From Chara braunii (Eukaryota; Streptophyta; Charophyceae; Charales; Characeae), in NCBI GenBank assembly GCA_003427395.1, contig BFEA01000344.1, positions 881,114-906,747 on the forward strand: a DNA stretch of 25,634 nt, written 5' to 3'. The notes under the pieces are model-generated. The model saw only the letters and a list, made by a program, of their open reading frames with translations, did not search any database and had not been told where the DNA came from. Both the position numbers and the translations under genes were made by a program. The number at the start of each line of letters is the position of its first letter. Position 1 is the first letter of the stretch. Below are positions 17,164-25,634 of this stretch, one piece after another.

Positions 17164-18960
17164 ATGTCTCAGGAAGGGACTGTTCAGACCCCAACTGAGG
17201 GCTAAAGTGTTGAGCAGCTCCCTGACCCTCGTACCAAGGATCAGGTAGAGCAGAGACGACAACTTTCGTCTGGCCGGCTCAACCTTTTGGCCACTGAACT
17301 GCACGATGCCGGTACAGAGGCTGAGTCACATGTGCGGGCCCAGTTTGATCTGCGGAAAGCCCAGGCAGACCTGGACGCAGCTCAAACTGACACCGACCTA
17401 TTGAAGGTTCAAGAGTTCATTATCCAGTGCCGTAAAGCACTAGATGTGTTCATCTGTCAGCAGTTTGACGACATTGCGAATGGCAGAAATGCCAAAAATG
17501 ATGTGGTGGTCACGAAACAGACGATTGATGAGAACATCCGCCAATTGGAAGAAGCTCTTGAAAAAGAGAAAACCCGTAAGGCAGAGATGATAAAGAAAAA
17601 AAAACAAGATGAACAGCAAGCAAAACAAGAACAAGAAGTCAGACAACATGTGGTAACTGTGGCAGGAGAAGAACAGGTTGTGGCACTGAACCAACTGGTT
17701 GAGTACCTTGCTCACTTGGAGACAAGGCTCGACCATTTTGAAGCAAAGTTGGAAGAATTGACCGTAGGATTGAAGAATGTGACTAACTTGGTCAAAGGAA
17801 AGGAAAAAGAGGTTCGGAAGGAACAACCTGAGAAGAAACTGATGAGTGATGCTATGAAAGATCTCAGGGTCAAAGTAAAGGAGGGAGAGTCATCTGGGCC
17901 TCCTTCACCGACGCCACCATTAAGTCCACCATCCAGTCCTCACCCATCAGGGGGAAAGAAAGACAAAGAAGAGAAAACTGAGAAGCCAAAGAAGAAGGAA
18001 AAGGTAAAGATGAGATTGCCTTTTACGTTTAGCAACAAGAAAGACGAACATTTGCTTGTTTGGATCGCCGAGATACAGACGCACTGTAGTACGACGCCTG
18101 TTGCAGAAGAGTCTCAGGCCACATTCTCTACATCTTGCTTGGGAGGAGAAGCAAAGCAGTGGGTCTTAGCTGAGGCTAACGCGACAGGTTTCGACGACAT
18201 CGGTAAGTGGTCCGGAACAATGACTCTAAAGCAGTTCCTTGATAAGATCAAGGAACGCTTTCGTGATAAGACGACGACCGATAAGGCCTTCGACCAACTT
18301 ACTACGATTGGACAGAAACACTGGACGTCTGTGGAGGCTTTGTCTGGCGAGGTCGATCGCTTGTTGCAAGTACCGGGCTTAAATCTGCAGGATGATCAGG
18401 TCCTGTATATTTATGCCCGGGCCTTACCTGAACCCATACGAAGTCAGTTAGTGGCCGACTCAAAGTCAGGTAAGTATAAGTACCAACAGTTTCGCGATCT
18501 GGCTTTCCAGAGAGAGCAAATGACTTCTCAAGTTAAACAGTCGTATGCATCTGTGGTGAAATCTGGTGGTAATGCAGGAGCAGGTGCAAGATATGGTAAG
18601 CGAGTCCTTTGGCGCCAAAAGCGTCAGGACCACATGCTTGTCGTCTTTGACGACGACACAGTGGAAAAGCTACCGTTAGAGGAAGAAGGAGTTCCTAGCA
18701 ACAGTGAGTCAGGAAAGGGGGACGTCACTGCTGCCGTGGTCAACAAAGGAGGACCACGAGGTCCGTATCGAGGGAGGAAACCACGCTCGTTTCCTGCGCA
18801 CCCAGGTATCGCGGCATTCAATCCGTGGGAGAAAATGGAGATTGACCAAAAGACCTGGTAGGATAGGATGGACAACGCGCAGTGTTTGAAGTGTGGAAAA
18901 GAGGGACACATCATTGCATGGTGTCCACTCATCCGACACCCAAAAGCGAGCCGCCAGTAG
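17164..18960 (+). pseudogene. gag: gag (capsid and nucleocapsid), interrupted by two in-frame stops
   Basis: The first ATG of this frame is at 17164, but TAA follows at 17203. The frame then stays open to TAG at 18859 and, after that stop, still encodes a CCHC zinc knuckle (CLKCGKEGHIIAWC, 18889-18930) before the natural-looking end TAG at 18958. Visible parts are an N-terminal helical region, a Lys/Glu-rich coiled coil (about 17530-17840), a Pro/Ser linker (about 17895-17955), a retrotransposon Gag capsid-like domain (about 18009-18530; LPFTFSNKKDEHLLVWIAEI, FLDKIKERFRDKTTTDKAFD), a basic region and the zinc knuckle. The protein packages the RNA into cytoplasmic particles. The two early stops look like nonsense mutations because protein-like sequence of the same frame lies on both sides of each; readthrough at 18859 is a less likely alternative. 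Confidence 0.9.
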
Positions 18961-18981
18961 GAGTAGCATCTGCTCCTACTG
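18939..18981 (+). promoter_or_regulatory. candidate -1 programmed ribosomal frameshift signal (gag-pro)
   Basis: Heptamer C CCA AAA at 18939-18945, in the gag frame, fits X XXY YYZ. After 9 bases (18946-18954) comes a hairpin: CAGTAGGAGTAG (18955-18966), loop CAT, CTGCTCCTACTG (18970-18981), 12 pairs with one G-U. The gag stop TAG (18958) lies inside the stem. A -1 slip at the heptamer joins the zinc-knuckle frame to the protease frame exactly. The spacing and geometry match known eukaryotic -1 sites; activity is inference. Confidence 0.7.
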
Positions 18982-19622
18982 AGTTGAAGAAGTTAGACGA
19001 TGAGAAAGGTAAGGCGCCTACTAACCCTTTCACTTCTTCGACTCGCGTGGCAGAGGATGGTTGTTCTCCGGCCCATCATCCAGATCACCCTGAACCTGTC
19101 TTATGTTCTGTCTCTCTGGATGACTCCTTTGATAAGCTTGGTAATGATTTGCTGACACTACGAAGCTCATGGGCAAAGAAAGCAAAGTCTAAGGGTGAAC
19201 TATTACTCGCGGATGTAGAGATCGCACACGAACGGACGGGTGCACTTTTAGACTCAGGATCTACACGATTCCACATTTCTGAGAGAGCTATTCGCAAGCT
19301 TCATCTTGGAATGAAGGTAAAATGTTTAGCACGACCTATCACGTCTATTCTTGCTGATAAAAGTACGATCACTGTCTCTCATTATGTCGATCGTGTGAAA
19401 TGTAAGTTCAGAACTAAAACTGGAAAGAAGATTGTGCATGAAGTATCCTTCCTAATTGAGAAGAACTTGACTTTTGATATGATTCTGGAAATGGATTGGC
19501 ACGAGGAAGCCAACCCAGAAATCAAGTTCAAGGAAAAAGAAATACGCCTGAAAAACGTACAATCCGAACTCGAGGCCATCAAACTGTATCATAAGTCTAG
19601 ATTTGACTCTACTCTGTCTTTC
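18945..19622 (+). pseudogene. pol: pol: aspartic protease region
   Basis: Frame -1 relative to gag. After a Pro/Thr/Ser-rich linker comes the retropepsin active site ALLDSGSTRFHIS (about 19240-19278), with the catalytic DSG intact, and the second conserved segment FDMILEMDWHEE (about 19473-19508), where Gly of the usual ILGMDW is Glu. The protease would cut Gag-Pol in the particle. There is no start codon for independent expression in a sensible place, so a shift from gag is expected. The frame breaks near 19620, where the linker before RT continues in another frame (YEISSFSIDGQKKHLDQEVM). Inactive in this copy by that break. Confidence 0.88.
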
Positions 19623-19624
19623 TG

Positions 19625-21090
19625 TTGTATGAGATATCCAGCTTTTCGATCGACGGTCAGAAGAAGCACTTGGATCAGGAGGTAATGATGGTGTTGGTAA
19701 AGAAAGTTGGTGAGTCTTCGACACCTTATCCTCCATCGATACAAAAACTCTTAGACGAGTATAAAGATCTATCTCGGGAACCTACTGGATCACTGAGCGT
19801 ACTATCAAGCACACTATCGAGATCATTCCTGGAAGTAAGACTCCCGAGGGCCTTATCTATCGAATGTCGTCTAGGGAACTTGAGGAATTGCGCAAGCAAC
19901 TCCAGGAATTAACTGACAAAGGATGGATTCGCCCTAGTTCCTCACCTTATGGAGCGCCTATCTTATTTGTGCCCAAAAAGGAAGGTGAGTTGCGTCTATG
20001 CATTGATTATAGAGGGTTGAACTCCGTCACTGTGAAAAAAGTTGAACCCCTACCACGAATTGACGACTTGTTGGATCAGCTGCAGGGATGCAAGTACTTC
20101 AACAAGATTGATCTGAAGTCGGGATACCACCGAATCGAGGTGGCGCCCGAAGGTCAACACAAGATTGTTTTTCGAACCACGTATGGACACTACGAGTTTG
20201 TGGTCATTGCCCTTCAGATTGACGAATGCCCCTGCGACCTTCCAAAGGTCTATGAACGAATTGTTTCGACAGTGGTTGGATCAGTTTGTAATTGTGTATC
20301 TCGATGACATCCTCGTCTACAACAAAACGCTGGAGGATCACGAGAAACACTTGCGTCTCGTCTTGGGTAAGCTACGCGAAGGAAATTTCAAACTTAACCG
20401 AAAGAAGTCTGAGTTTGCAAAACGTGAAGTGCTCTACTTAGGGCATATAGTCAATGAAGAAGGACTCAGACTGGAAGCGAAGAAAATTTCAGCGATTAGA
20501 GATTGGCCACAACCAAAGTCCATCACTGAGTTGAGGTCCTTCCTTGGGTTAGCCATTTACTATAGGAAGTTTGTTAGGAATTTCTCCTTAGTTGCTGCCC
20601 CCATGAGAAGACTCCTGAAGAAAGGAACCATATGGTTGTGGGACAAGGACTGTGAGTCATCAATGAAGAAGTTAAAATATGCACTGACTCACTACCCTGT
20701 TCTGAAAATCGCTGACCCATCTCTTCCCTTTATTGTGACCACTGACGCAAGTCAGAATGGAATTGGCGCAGTTCTACAGCAGGACGATGGTAAGGGTTAC
20801 AAACCTATTGAGTTCATGTCTGCCAGACTTCGTACTCAGAAGGTCGCCAACTCCACTTACGAAAGGGAATTGTATGCGCTTGTCTGTGCACTAAAATCCT
20901 GGAAACACTACTTGTTAGGGAGACACTTCACTGTCTACTCAGATCACTCGACACTGAAGTGGATAAAGACTCAACCAAAACTCTCTGACAAACTAGTACG
21001 ATGGTCTGCTTTCCTCGACACCTTTGACTTTGAGTTGAAGACAATCAAAGGTAAGTCTAACGTTGTGGCTGATGCATTATCTAGGAGAAG
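19625..21090 (+). pseudogene. pol: pol: reverse transcriptase and RNase H, with frame breaks
   Basis: Copies the element RNA into DNA and removes the RNA strand. The linker frame runs to about 19785. RT then starts in a second frame (GSKTPEGLIYRMSSRELEEL; WIRPSSSPYGAPILFVPKK; LRLCIDYRGLNSVTV; NKIDLKSGYHRIEV). Near 20208, at GTGGTCATTGCCC, the frame shifts by one base within the conserved segment and continues with LTNAPATFQRSMN. The catalytic YLDD box is intact at 20297-20308. RNase H follows: TTDASQNGIGAVLQQ (Asp codon 20744), YERELYAL (catalytic Glu), VYSDHSTLKW, and NVVADALSRR closing the domain. Two frame breaks inside or before RT mean no full enzyme can be made from this copy without several slips. 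Confidence 0.93.
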
Positions 21091-22219
21091 TGATTCCTTT
21101 GGAACGATTGTCTCTTACTTGGATATTGGAAATGATGTGCAAGAACAGATTCGACAAGGTTACGTTAATGATCCTATCTGGAAACCCATCATTGACCTTG
21201 TCACTAAGGATCCTGCCCTGCTACCCAAGTATAAGATGACAAATGGATTGCTTTTCTTGATAGACGAAACTGAACAACAATTGTGTATTCCTCACAAAGA
21301 AGAGATTAAAAGTTTGCTGATTGGGGAATGCCATGACTTTGCAGGACATTTTGGTTTCAAGAAAACTTGTTCAGAAGTAAGAGAACGCTTCGATTGGAAA
21401 GGATTAAAGGAAAATGTACTAATGTACGTGCGTACTTGTCTGGTATGTCAGAGAAACAAACCACCACATGAGAACCCTCTGGGTCTACTAAGGCCCTTAC
21501 CGATTCCCAGCGAACCAGGTGAGTCTATCGCCATAAACTTCATGAGTCTCGTCAAGAGTCGGTATGACAACAGTCAAGTGATGGTTGTAGTCGATCGTTT
21601 CTCTAAGTGTGCAACGTTTATTCCTTTGCCTGCTGAAGCGAAAACTGAGCTTGTGATCCAGAAGTTTCAGATGCGATGGGTAACTGAGTATGGATTCCCA
21701 TTGTCTATTGTATCTGACAGGGATGTGAGGTTCACAAGTATGCCATGGCAAAAGCTGATGGAGGCATACGACACTCATTTGACAATGTCGTCAGGACGAC
21801 ATCCTGAAACGAATGGGCAAAGCGAGCAAATGAACCGCTTGTGCCAACAGCTCTTGCGCACGTATGCCAAGCGCGATCAAATTGATTGGGACGAGAACTT
21901 ACCGAAAATAGCTAGTGCATACAACAGCAGCGTCCACACTGCAACCGGACGCACTCCTAACGCACTACACAAAGGGTGGAAGCCGCGATGTCCCATTGAT
22001 GTATTGACCAGAGACCAATTTTTACGGCTACCGCTAGGGACTCGTGAATATGCAGTTCTGTTCCAAGAAGACATCCAGAAAGTTAAGGAGAACCTAAAGA
22101 AAGCACAAGAACAAATGATTAACCAGGCCAACAAACATCGAAGACCTGCTAACTTTCAAGTAGGTGACATGGTTTGGGTAAAGTCTAATGAGTTCTCCTT
22201 GGAAGAAGATGTTTCATAG
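21091..22219 (+). pseudogene. pol: pol: integrase, first catalytic Asp replaced by Asn
   Basis: In the same frame as RNase H. The N-terminal zinc site is HDFAGH (H-x4-H, about 21332-21349) with CLVC (C-x2-C, about 21437-21448). The core should carry D, D and E. The second Asp (SDRDVRF, codon 21716) and the Glu (GQSEQMN, codon 21824) are present with 35 residues between them. The first position reads Asn (INFM, codon 21536-21538), 60 residues before the second Asp, exactly where Asp is expected. The C-terminal part has NFQVGDMVWVKSNEF. A TAG at 22217 ends the frame early. The Asp-to-Asn change alone should abolish strand transfer. Confidence 0.93.
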
Positions 22220-22603
22220 AAATTGCTGCCTGTCTACTTTGGGCCCTGGGAAGTCCTCAAAGTAATTGGAGATGCAGACGGACCGCCCTACAGAATTGAT
22301 ATTCCCCCGCATATCAAAACCTACCGTGTATTCCATGCCTCTAAGTTGCTACCGTATGTGGAGGGAGATCAGTTTCCTAACAGGGCTTCTATGATTCCAC
22401 CTTTGATGAACGGAAGTTATGAAGTAGATCGGATTGTAGACCATGGGTTCTTCTCCACCGGAAGGCGTGGACGACCGCAGAAGCAGTTCAAGGTAAGGTT
22501 TAAGACTCAAAAACCTTCCGAGGATCGGTGGTTCAGCAAACAACAGCTCCTTGAAACTGCTCCTGACATCGTCTCTGCATATGAGCGTGGGTTGAAAGGA
22601 TAA
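22220..22603 (+). pseudogene. pol: pol C-terminus: GPY/F-like and chromodomain-like region
   Basis: Same frame as the integrase, continuing after the in-frame TAG at 22217. KLLPVYFGPWEVLKVIG and VFHASKLLPYVEG are the typical GPY/F-type C-terminal integrase module. SYEVDRIVDHGFFS, QFKVRFKTQKPSEDRWFSKQ and LLETAPDIVSAYERG follow the layout of a retroelement chromodomain (strand, Lys/Arg-rich hinge, x-W segment, closing helix). In chromoviruses this module steers integration towards particular chromatin. Only part of the aromatic cage is obvious by eye (Tyr and Trp), so 'chromodomain-like' is the safe name. It ends at TAA 22601-22603, 39 bp before the 3' LTR. Confidence 0.8.
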
Positions 22604-22629
22604 TTATTTCTGCGATGGAACTCGAAATT

Positions 22630-22642
22630 GGGTCGGCAGGAA
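22630..22642 (+). other. weak polypurine tract before the 3' LTR
   Basis: GGGTCGGCAGGAA directly precedes the 3' LTR TG. It is purine-biased but interrupted by pyrimidines, weaker than a normal plus-strand primer; it may have decayed. Confidence 0.45.
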
Positions 22643-23656
22643 TGCAGTAACCCGCACTCACTAGAGGCCGGGCTGTGTGACCACGCACTGCCTGGCCCAG
22701 CCGAGCGTCTGGCCAGTGAGACCCAGCGCTGGACTGGGGAAATTCAAAGGTCAAAGTCAACTGTGGGGTCGCAGGTACCTTACCCAAGTCCACGAACAGA
22801 TACACACATGTGTTCGTATGCACGTACCAGGCCAAGACATCGGACCAAGGGAGAATCGCTCGCAGACCGATCCAGGCAGTCGCAACATCAAGATCTTGAC
22901 GGCACAGGATTGCTGCACCGGGGGCATTGACCCCGAGTCAACGCTACTTAAGGTTGACTCCTGGCTTTGACATCATTCATTCTGTCGCGAGTCAAGGCTG
23001 ACTCTACTTTGACGCGACGCTGGCTTGTGAGGTGCTGGCTACTTGCTGGCTGAGCGCTGGCGTTCCTCAGCGTCGATACGCTGCTTCCTTGCTGGCATGG
23101 TGGCTGGCTTGCTCTTGTCTACAAGGTGCTGACGTGGCAGCGCCACATGTCGTTGCTGATGTGGCTGCTGCCACGTAGTCTGATGTTGACGTGGCTGTGC
23201 CACGTGTTCATTCGCTGTTCAGACTATCGTCGTCCGGAAGGAGGTCAGGGACTGTGGGGATGAGATGACACGTACCTGTTTATTGAGGCGACATTGCTGC
23301 TCCGTTGATGAAGAGAATGCTGATGTGCCACGTGGCACTTTGAGGAACTCGGATCTGTATCTGGAATGACGTTGCTGGAGAGGGGGCGAATCTGTTTGGT
23401 CTGAAGAAGAAGTGGGCTTCTTCTTCTTCTTCTTCTTCTAAGTCTCTTCTTTTCCCTCTCTCTCTCTTGTCTATGTATGTATATACTCGGTTACGAAAAC
23501 AGATTTGTTCGACATTATTCATCAACAAGATTGGATTACTCGAGTTGCTTTGTCATTGAGCCACGGGACTTGTACTGCACGAGCGCTAATGCTCGTGCGT
23601 TGCTGTGAACAGTATCTGCATGTCCAATGTGTGTTATCTCGCCTGGGTTCATTACA
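22643..23656 (+). repeat. 3' LTR
   Basis: 1014 bp, TGCAGTAACC to TTCATTACA. It differs from the 5' LTR by about 15 bases in the first 240 bp, none in the next 489 bp (22883-23371) and about 9 in the last 285 bp. The TATA box copy is at 23480-23486 and the G-box palindrome copy at 23325-23338. Confidence 0.97.
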
Positions 23657-24052
23657 ATTCCCCCTCTGAGTCATTCCTTGATGATGGCGATGAATTGCTA
23701 TTGTATCATTGCAATACCAACTGCTTCTGGAGCTGCGTGTGGATTATACATGCCTTTTAAAATTTTAATGACTTTAAAAACCCTTTTCCTTTCTTTCCTT
23801 TTTCCAGACTTCAGGGTACAAATTGAAACAATGAAATCCATTTTCTTCAAAGACAATAATATCAAACCACCCTCATTCCCCACTTGGTGTCCATCAAACT
23901 CCCGTTTGCCACCTTTTTTTTTTTTTCATGTTTCTTTTTAATAAAAAATAATAAAAAATCGTGGGGGAGTGGGATCTCCCCACACTGAGCTGCACACTGC
24001 GCACAGAGACACGAAGAGAGAGAGGAATCATCGCACTGCCATGTGGCAGCAT

Positions 24053-24108
<56 letters not shown>
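24053..24108. repeat. (CT)n microsatellite
   Basis: About 55 bp of CT following CATGTGGCAGCATG. It is the mirrored partner of 1210-1299. Confidence 0.97.
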
Positions 24109-24112
<4 letters not shown>

Positions 24113-24448
24113 GCGCAGTGCCGCCAAGCCTGCCATGTCGCAGTGCGCTACTGTAACAGCTCTCTCTCTCACTCTCTGTACAGACCAAAAAGAGATGGAT
24201 AGTCAACGGATACAGATATAGAGATAGTCAATGTATGTCAATGGATAGTCAATAGATAGTCAACAGATAGTGAAGAATCCGATAATCGACTGTCAGAAAT
24301 GAAGAATTTAGGCCAGCGGAAGCTCACCCCTCTTTCAAACTGTAGATTACGAGGATAAGCAGCCAGAAACGAGGAACCTAGGCAAGGCAAGAGAACGACC
24401 TCCCCCCCAAATGGAAGTCCCCCTCTCTAAGATTCTCATGTCTTTTGG

Positions 24449-24500
<52 letters not shown>
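24449..24500. repeat. (GATA)n microsatellite
   Basis: About 13 GATA units. The mirrored left-arm position (759-774) has only four CTAT units, so the run expanded on this side or contracted on the other. Confidence 0.97.
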
Positions 24501-24501
<1 letters not shown>

Positions 24502-24628
24502 GTATATATCGTCCAACAGTATAGATACTGTGAAACAGAACTCCCAGGTAAACTGTAGACAGAGAGAGAGAAGAGGACAACAAGCCAGGGGCCATGTCGA
24601 ACCCTTTCGTCAAAACAATGAGGAGGCT

Positions 24629-24718
24629 GAGCACCTCAAATTAACCCCAGAGCTCTAACGTGAATGTGTCTTTGAGCACCTCAAATAAACCCCAGAGCTC
24701 TAACGTGAATGTGTCTTT
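24629..24718. repeat. 45 bp tandem duplication
   Basis: GAGCACCTCAAAT at 24629 and 24674, each followed by AACCCCAGAGCTCTAACGTG and AATGTGTCTTT. The left arm has a single, diverged equivalent near 580-610. Confidence 0.95.
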
Positions 24719-25002
24719 GCAAACCTCACATAAAACCTCGCAAAGGGGAATTCAATCTGATTATTTGAATGCCTTTGCGACTGAAGATTGAGAGGAGTAG
24801 TGTTAGGTAGGTAGTGTGAGGTGAAATTGAGAGAATGACATAGCTTAAAAAAAAAAAAGATTGAGAGGATCTCAAGCGCCATAAACGAAGATCGCTTCGA
24901 ACTAGAATCTCAAGGGCCAGGTGAGTGAGAAGTAAAATCCGTGTGAGAACCTGAGATGAGGTCACACGAGTCGCACCATCACACGAGGACTTTCATGGAT
25001 GT

Positions 25003-25634
25003 GCAATGAATTGCTGAATTCTACTACCAAGACTGACTGCGAGGCTGTACACTAACCGGTAGGGTTAGATTCGTGATTTTGTTTGGCTGAGGGCTAACCG
25101 AAAGACCTGCCTGTAAGGAAATTCGTGAGGGACATATCTGCAAATCTGGGAGAATATAGGCCCCAGCACTAACCCGAATTCCGACAGCTACCCTAACTGC
25201 CTATAGCAGGCCCGGGCTACCCCTAGGACAGACAGGCCCTAAGCGGCCTATGCTGCTAGATGGTCCTATAGCCTATGGCCAGGTCCAGTAGAGGCCGAGA
25301 GGCCGAAACAGCAACGGTAACGGTCGGTCAGTCAGCCCGGTCTAGGTCTAGGTAGTCTAAAGATAGGTTAGGCCCATCGGTTCAGGACTTTTTGCAGTTC
25401 ATTTCTCGCGAAGCAGCGTTGGAGAAGCCAAGCAAGTTGGTGGCGGTGTTCGTCTACAGGCGGCATCCTTAGACCTCGCCGTTGACAGCAGTCATAGCCG
25501 GCCCAGTCTGAGTCTGCCATAGTTGGGGCATCCTCAACACATCTACCCCTGGGGGTATCTGCGTATGGCCGGGCTAGATCGAGGCTCTAGAGTGTGTGTT
25601 CGTGGGTGGTGGCAGCCATAGCTGCCTGCTCCTT
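25003..25634. other. unassigned flank outside the right arm
   Basis: GC-richer than the neighbouring arm, with many short TAGG, CCTA and GGCC motifs (for example GGTCTAGGTCTAGG near 25342). No open frame of note. The last bases (GCTGCCTGCTCCTT) repeat a short piece of the solo-LTR-like element (near 14205), too short to interpret. Confidence 0.4.

Larger units (their letters stand above)
14791..23656 (+). mobile_element. Ty3/gypsy chromovirus LTR retrotransposon, complete in length but inactivated
   Basis: 8866 bp. Two 1014 bp LTRs bound a leader, gag, protease, RT-RNase H, integrase and a chromodomain-like C-terminus, in Ty3/gypsy order. The flanking duplication is ATTC (14787-14790 and 23657-23660), possibly AATTC with one shared base. 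The left arm of the inverted duplication keeps the unoccupied site (about 3669-3690). Lesions are in-frame stops at 17203, 18859 and 22217, frame breaks near 19620, 19785 and 20208, and loss of the first integrase Asp. It is therefore a fossil unless helped by proteins from another copy. The Gag style matches charophyte elements as I remember them; that is recollection, not a search. Confidence 0.95.
23661..25002 (-). repeat. right arm, outer segment, of the inverted duplication
   Basis: The reverse complement corresponds to 384-1745 followed directly by 3525-3672 of the left arm, so the 1.78 kb at 1750-3525 is missing here. The junction is near 23821-23835 (ATGAAATCCATTTTC side). Homology ends at about 25002 (CATGGATGT), mirroring 384. 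No gene seen. Confidence 0.85.

Noticed and set aside
17060-17248. Short frame starting at 17060 upstream of gag
   Set aside because: It overlaps the gag start in another frame and has no motif.
25320-25375. Telomere-like TAGG repeats
   Set aside because: Only irregular GGTCTAGG and TAGG motifs are present, without a regular TTTAGGG array.

Overview
This is a eukaryotic, repeat-dominated window with no intact conventional gene. The best guess for the source is a streptophyte green alga of the Chara type (moderate confidence). The large retrotransposon has a plant-style initiator-Met tRNA primer site, its Gag and Pol look like Ty3/gypsy chromoviruses of charophytes, and there are many long GA/CT microsatellites, foldback elements and tRNA-derived repeats. 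No bacterial-type operons are present. Species identity is inference.

Layout. The whole window is a large, degraded inverted duplication. The left arm (about 384-5963) reappears in reverse orientation on the right (about 11808-25002), with a 5.8 kb unique spacer between them. Homologous landmarks occur in mirrored order: GATA/CTAT and GA/CT microsatellites, a Tyr/Asn-rich acidic-tail exon (4287-4781 and 12886-13251), and a tRNA-like repeat (5721-5860 and 11925-12048). Each arm was later invaded by different elements. The left arm gained about 1.78 kb (about 1750-3525, including a 1.1 kb terminal-inverted-repeat element) and a 111 bp MITE (3891-4001). The right arm gained a 1.0 kb TG...CA element, probably a solo LTR (13748-14747), and an 8.87 kb LTR retrotransposon (14791-23656). 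For the MITE, the solo LTR and the retrotransposon, the other arm still shows the uninterrupted site.

Retrotransposon. Two 1014 bp LTRs bound a Ty3/gypsy chromovirus with a primer-binding site, a long leader carrying repeated TGACGTGG motifs, gag, protease, RT-RNase H, integrase and a C-terminal chromodomain-like region. It is dead: there are in-frame stops in gag and pol, three frame breaks in pol, and the first integrase catalytic Asp is Asn. The gag-pro junction nonetheless has the layout of a -1 programmed frameshift signal: a C CCA AAA heptamer in the gag frame, a 9 nt spacer, a 12 bp hairpin, and a frame change to protease at exactly that point.

Spacer (5964-11807). It holds a reverse-strand fragment of another Ty3/gypsy integrase, two large foldback hairpins (6927-7139 and 10141-10455), several short tandem duplications and stretches in which I recognise no gene.
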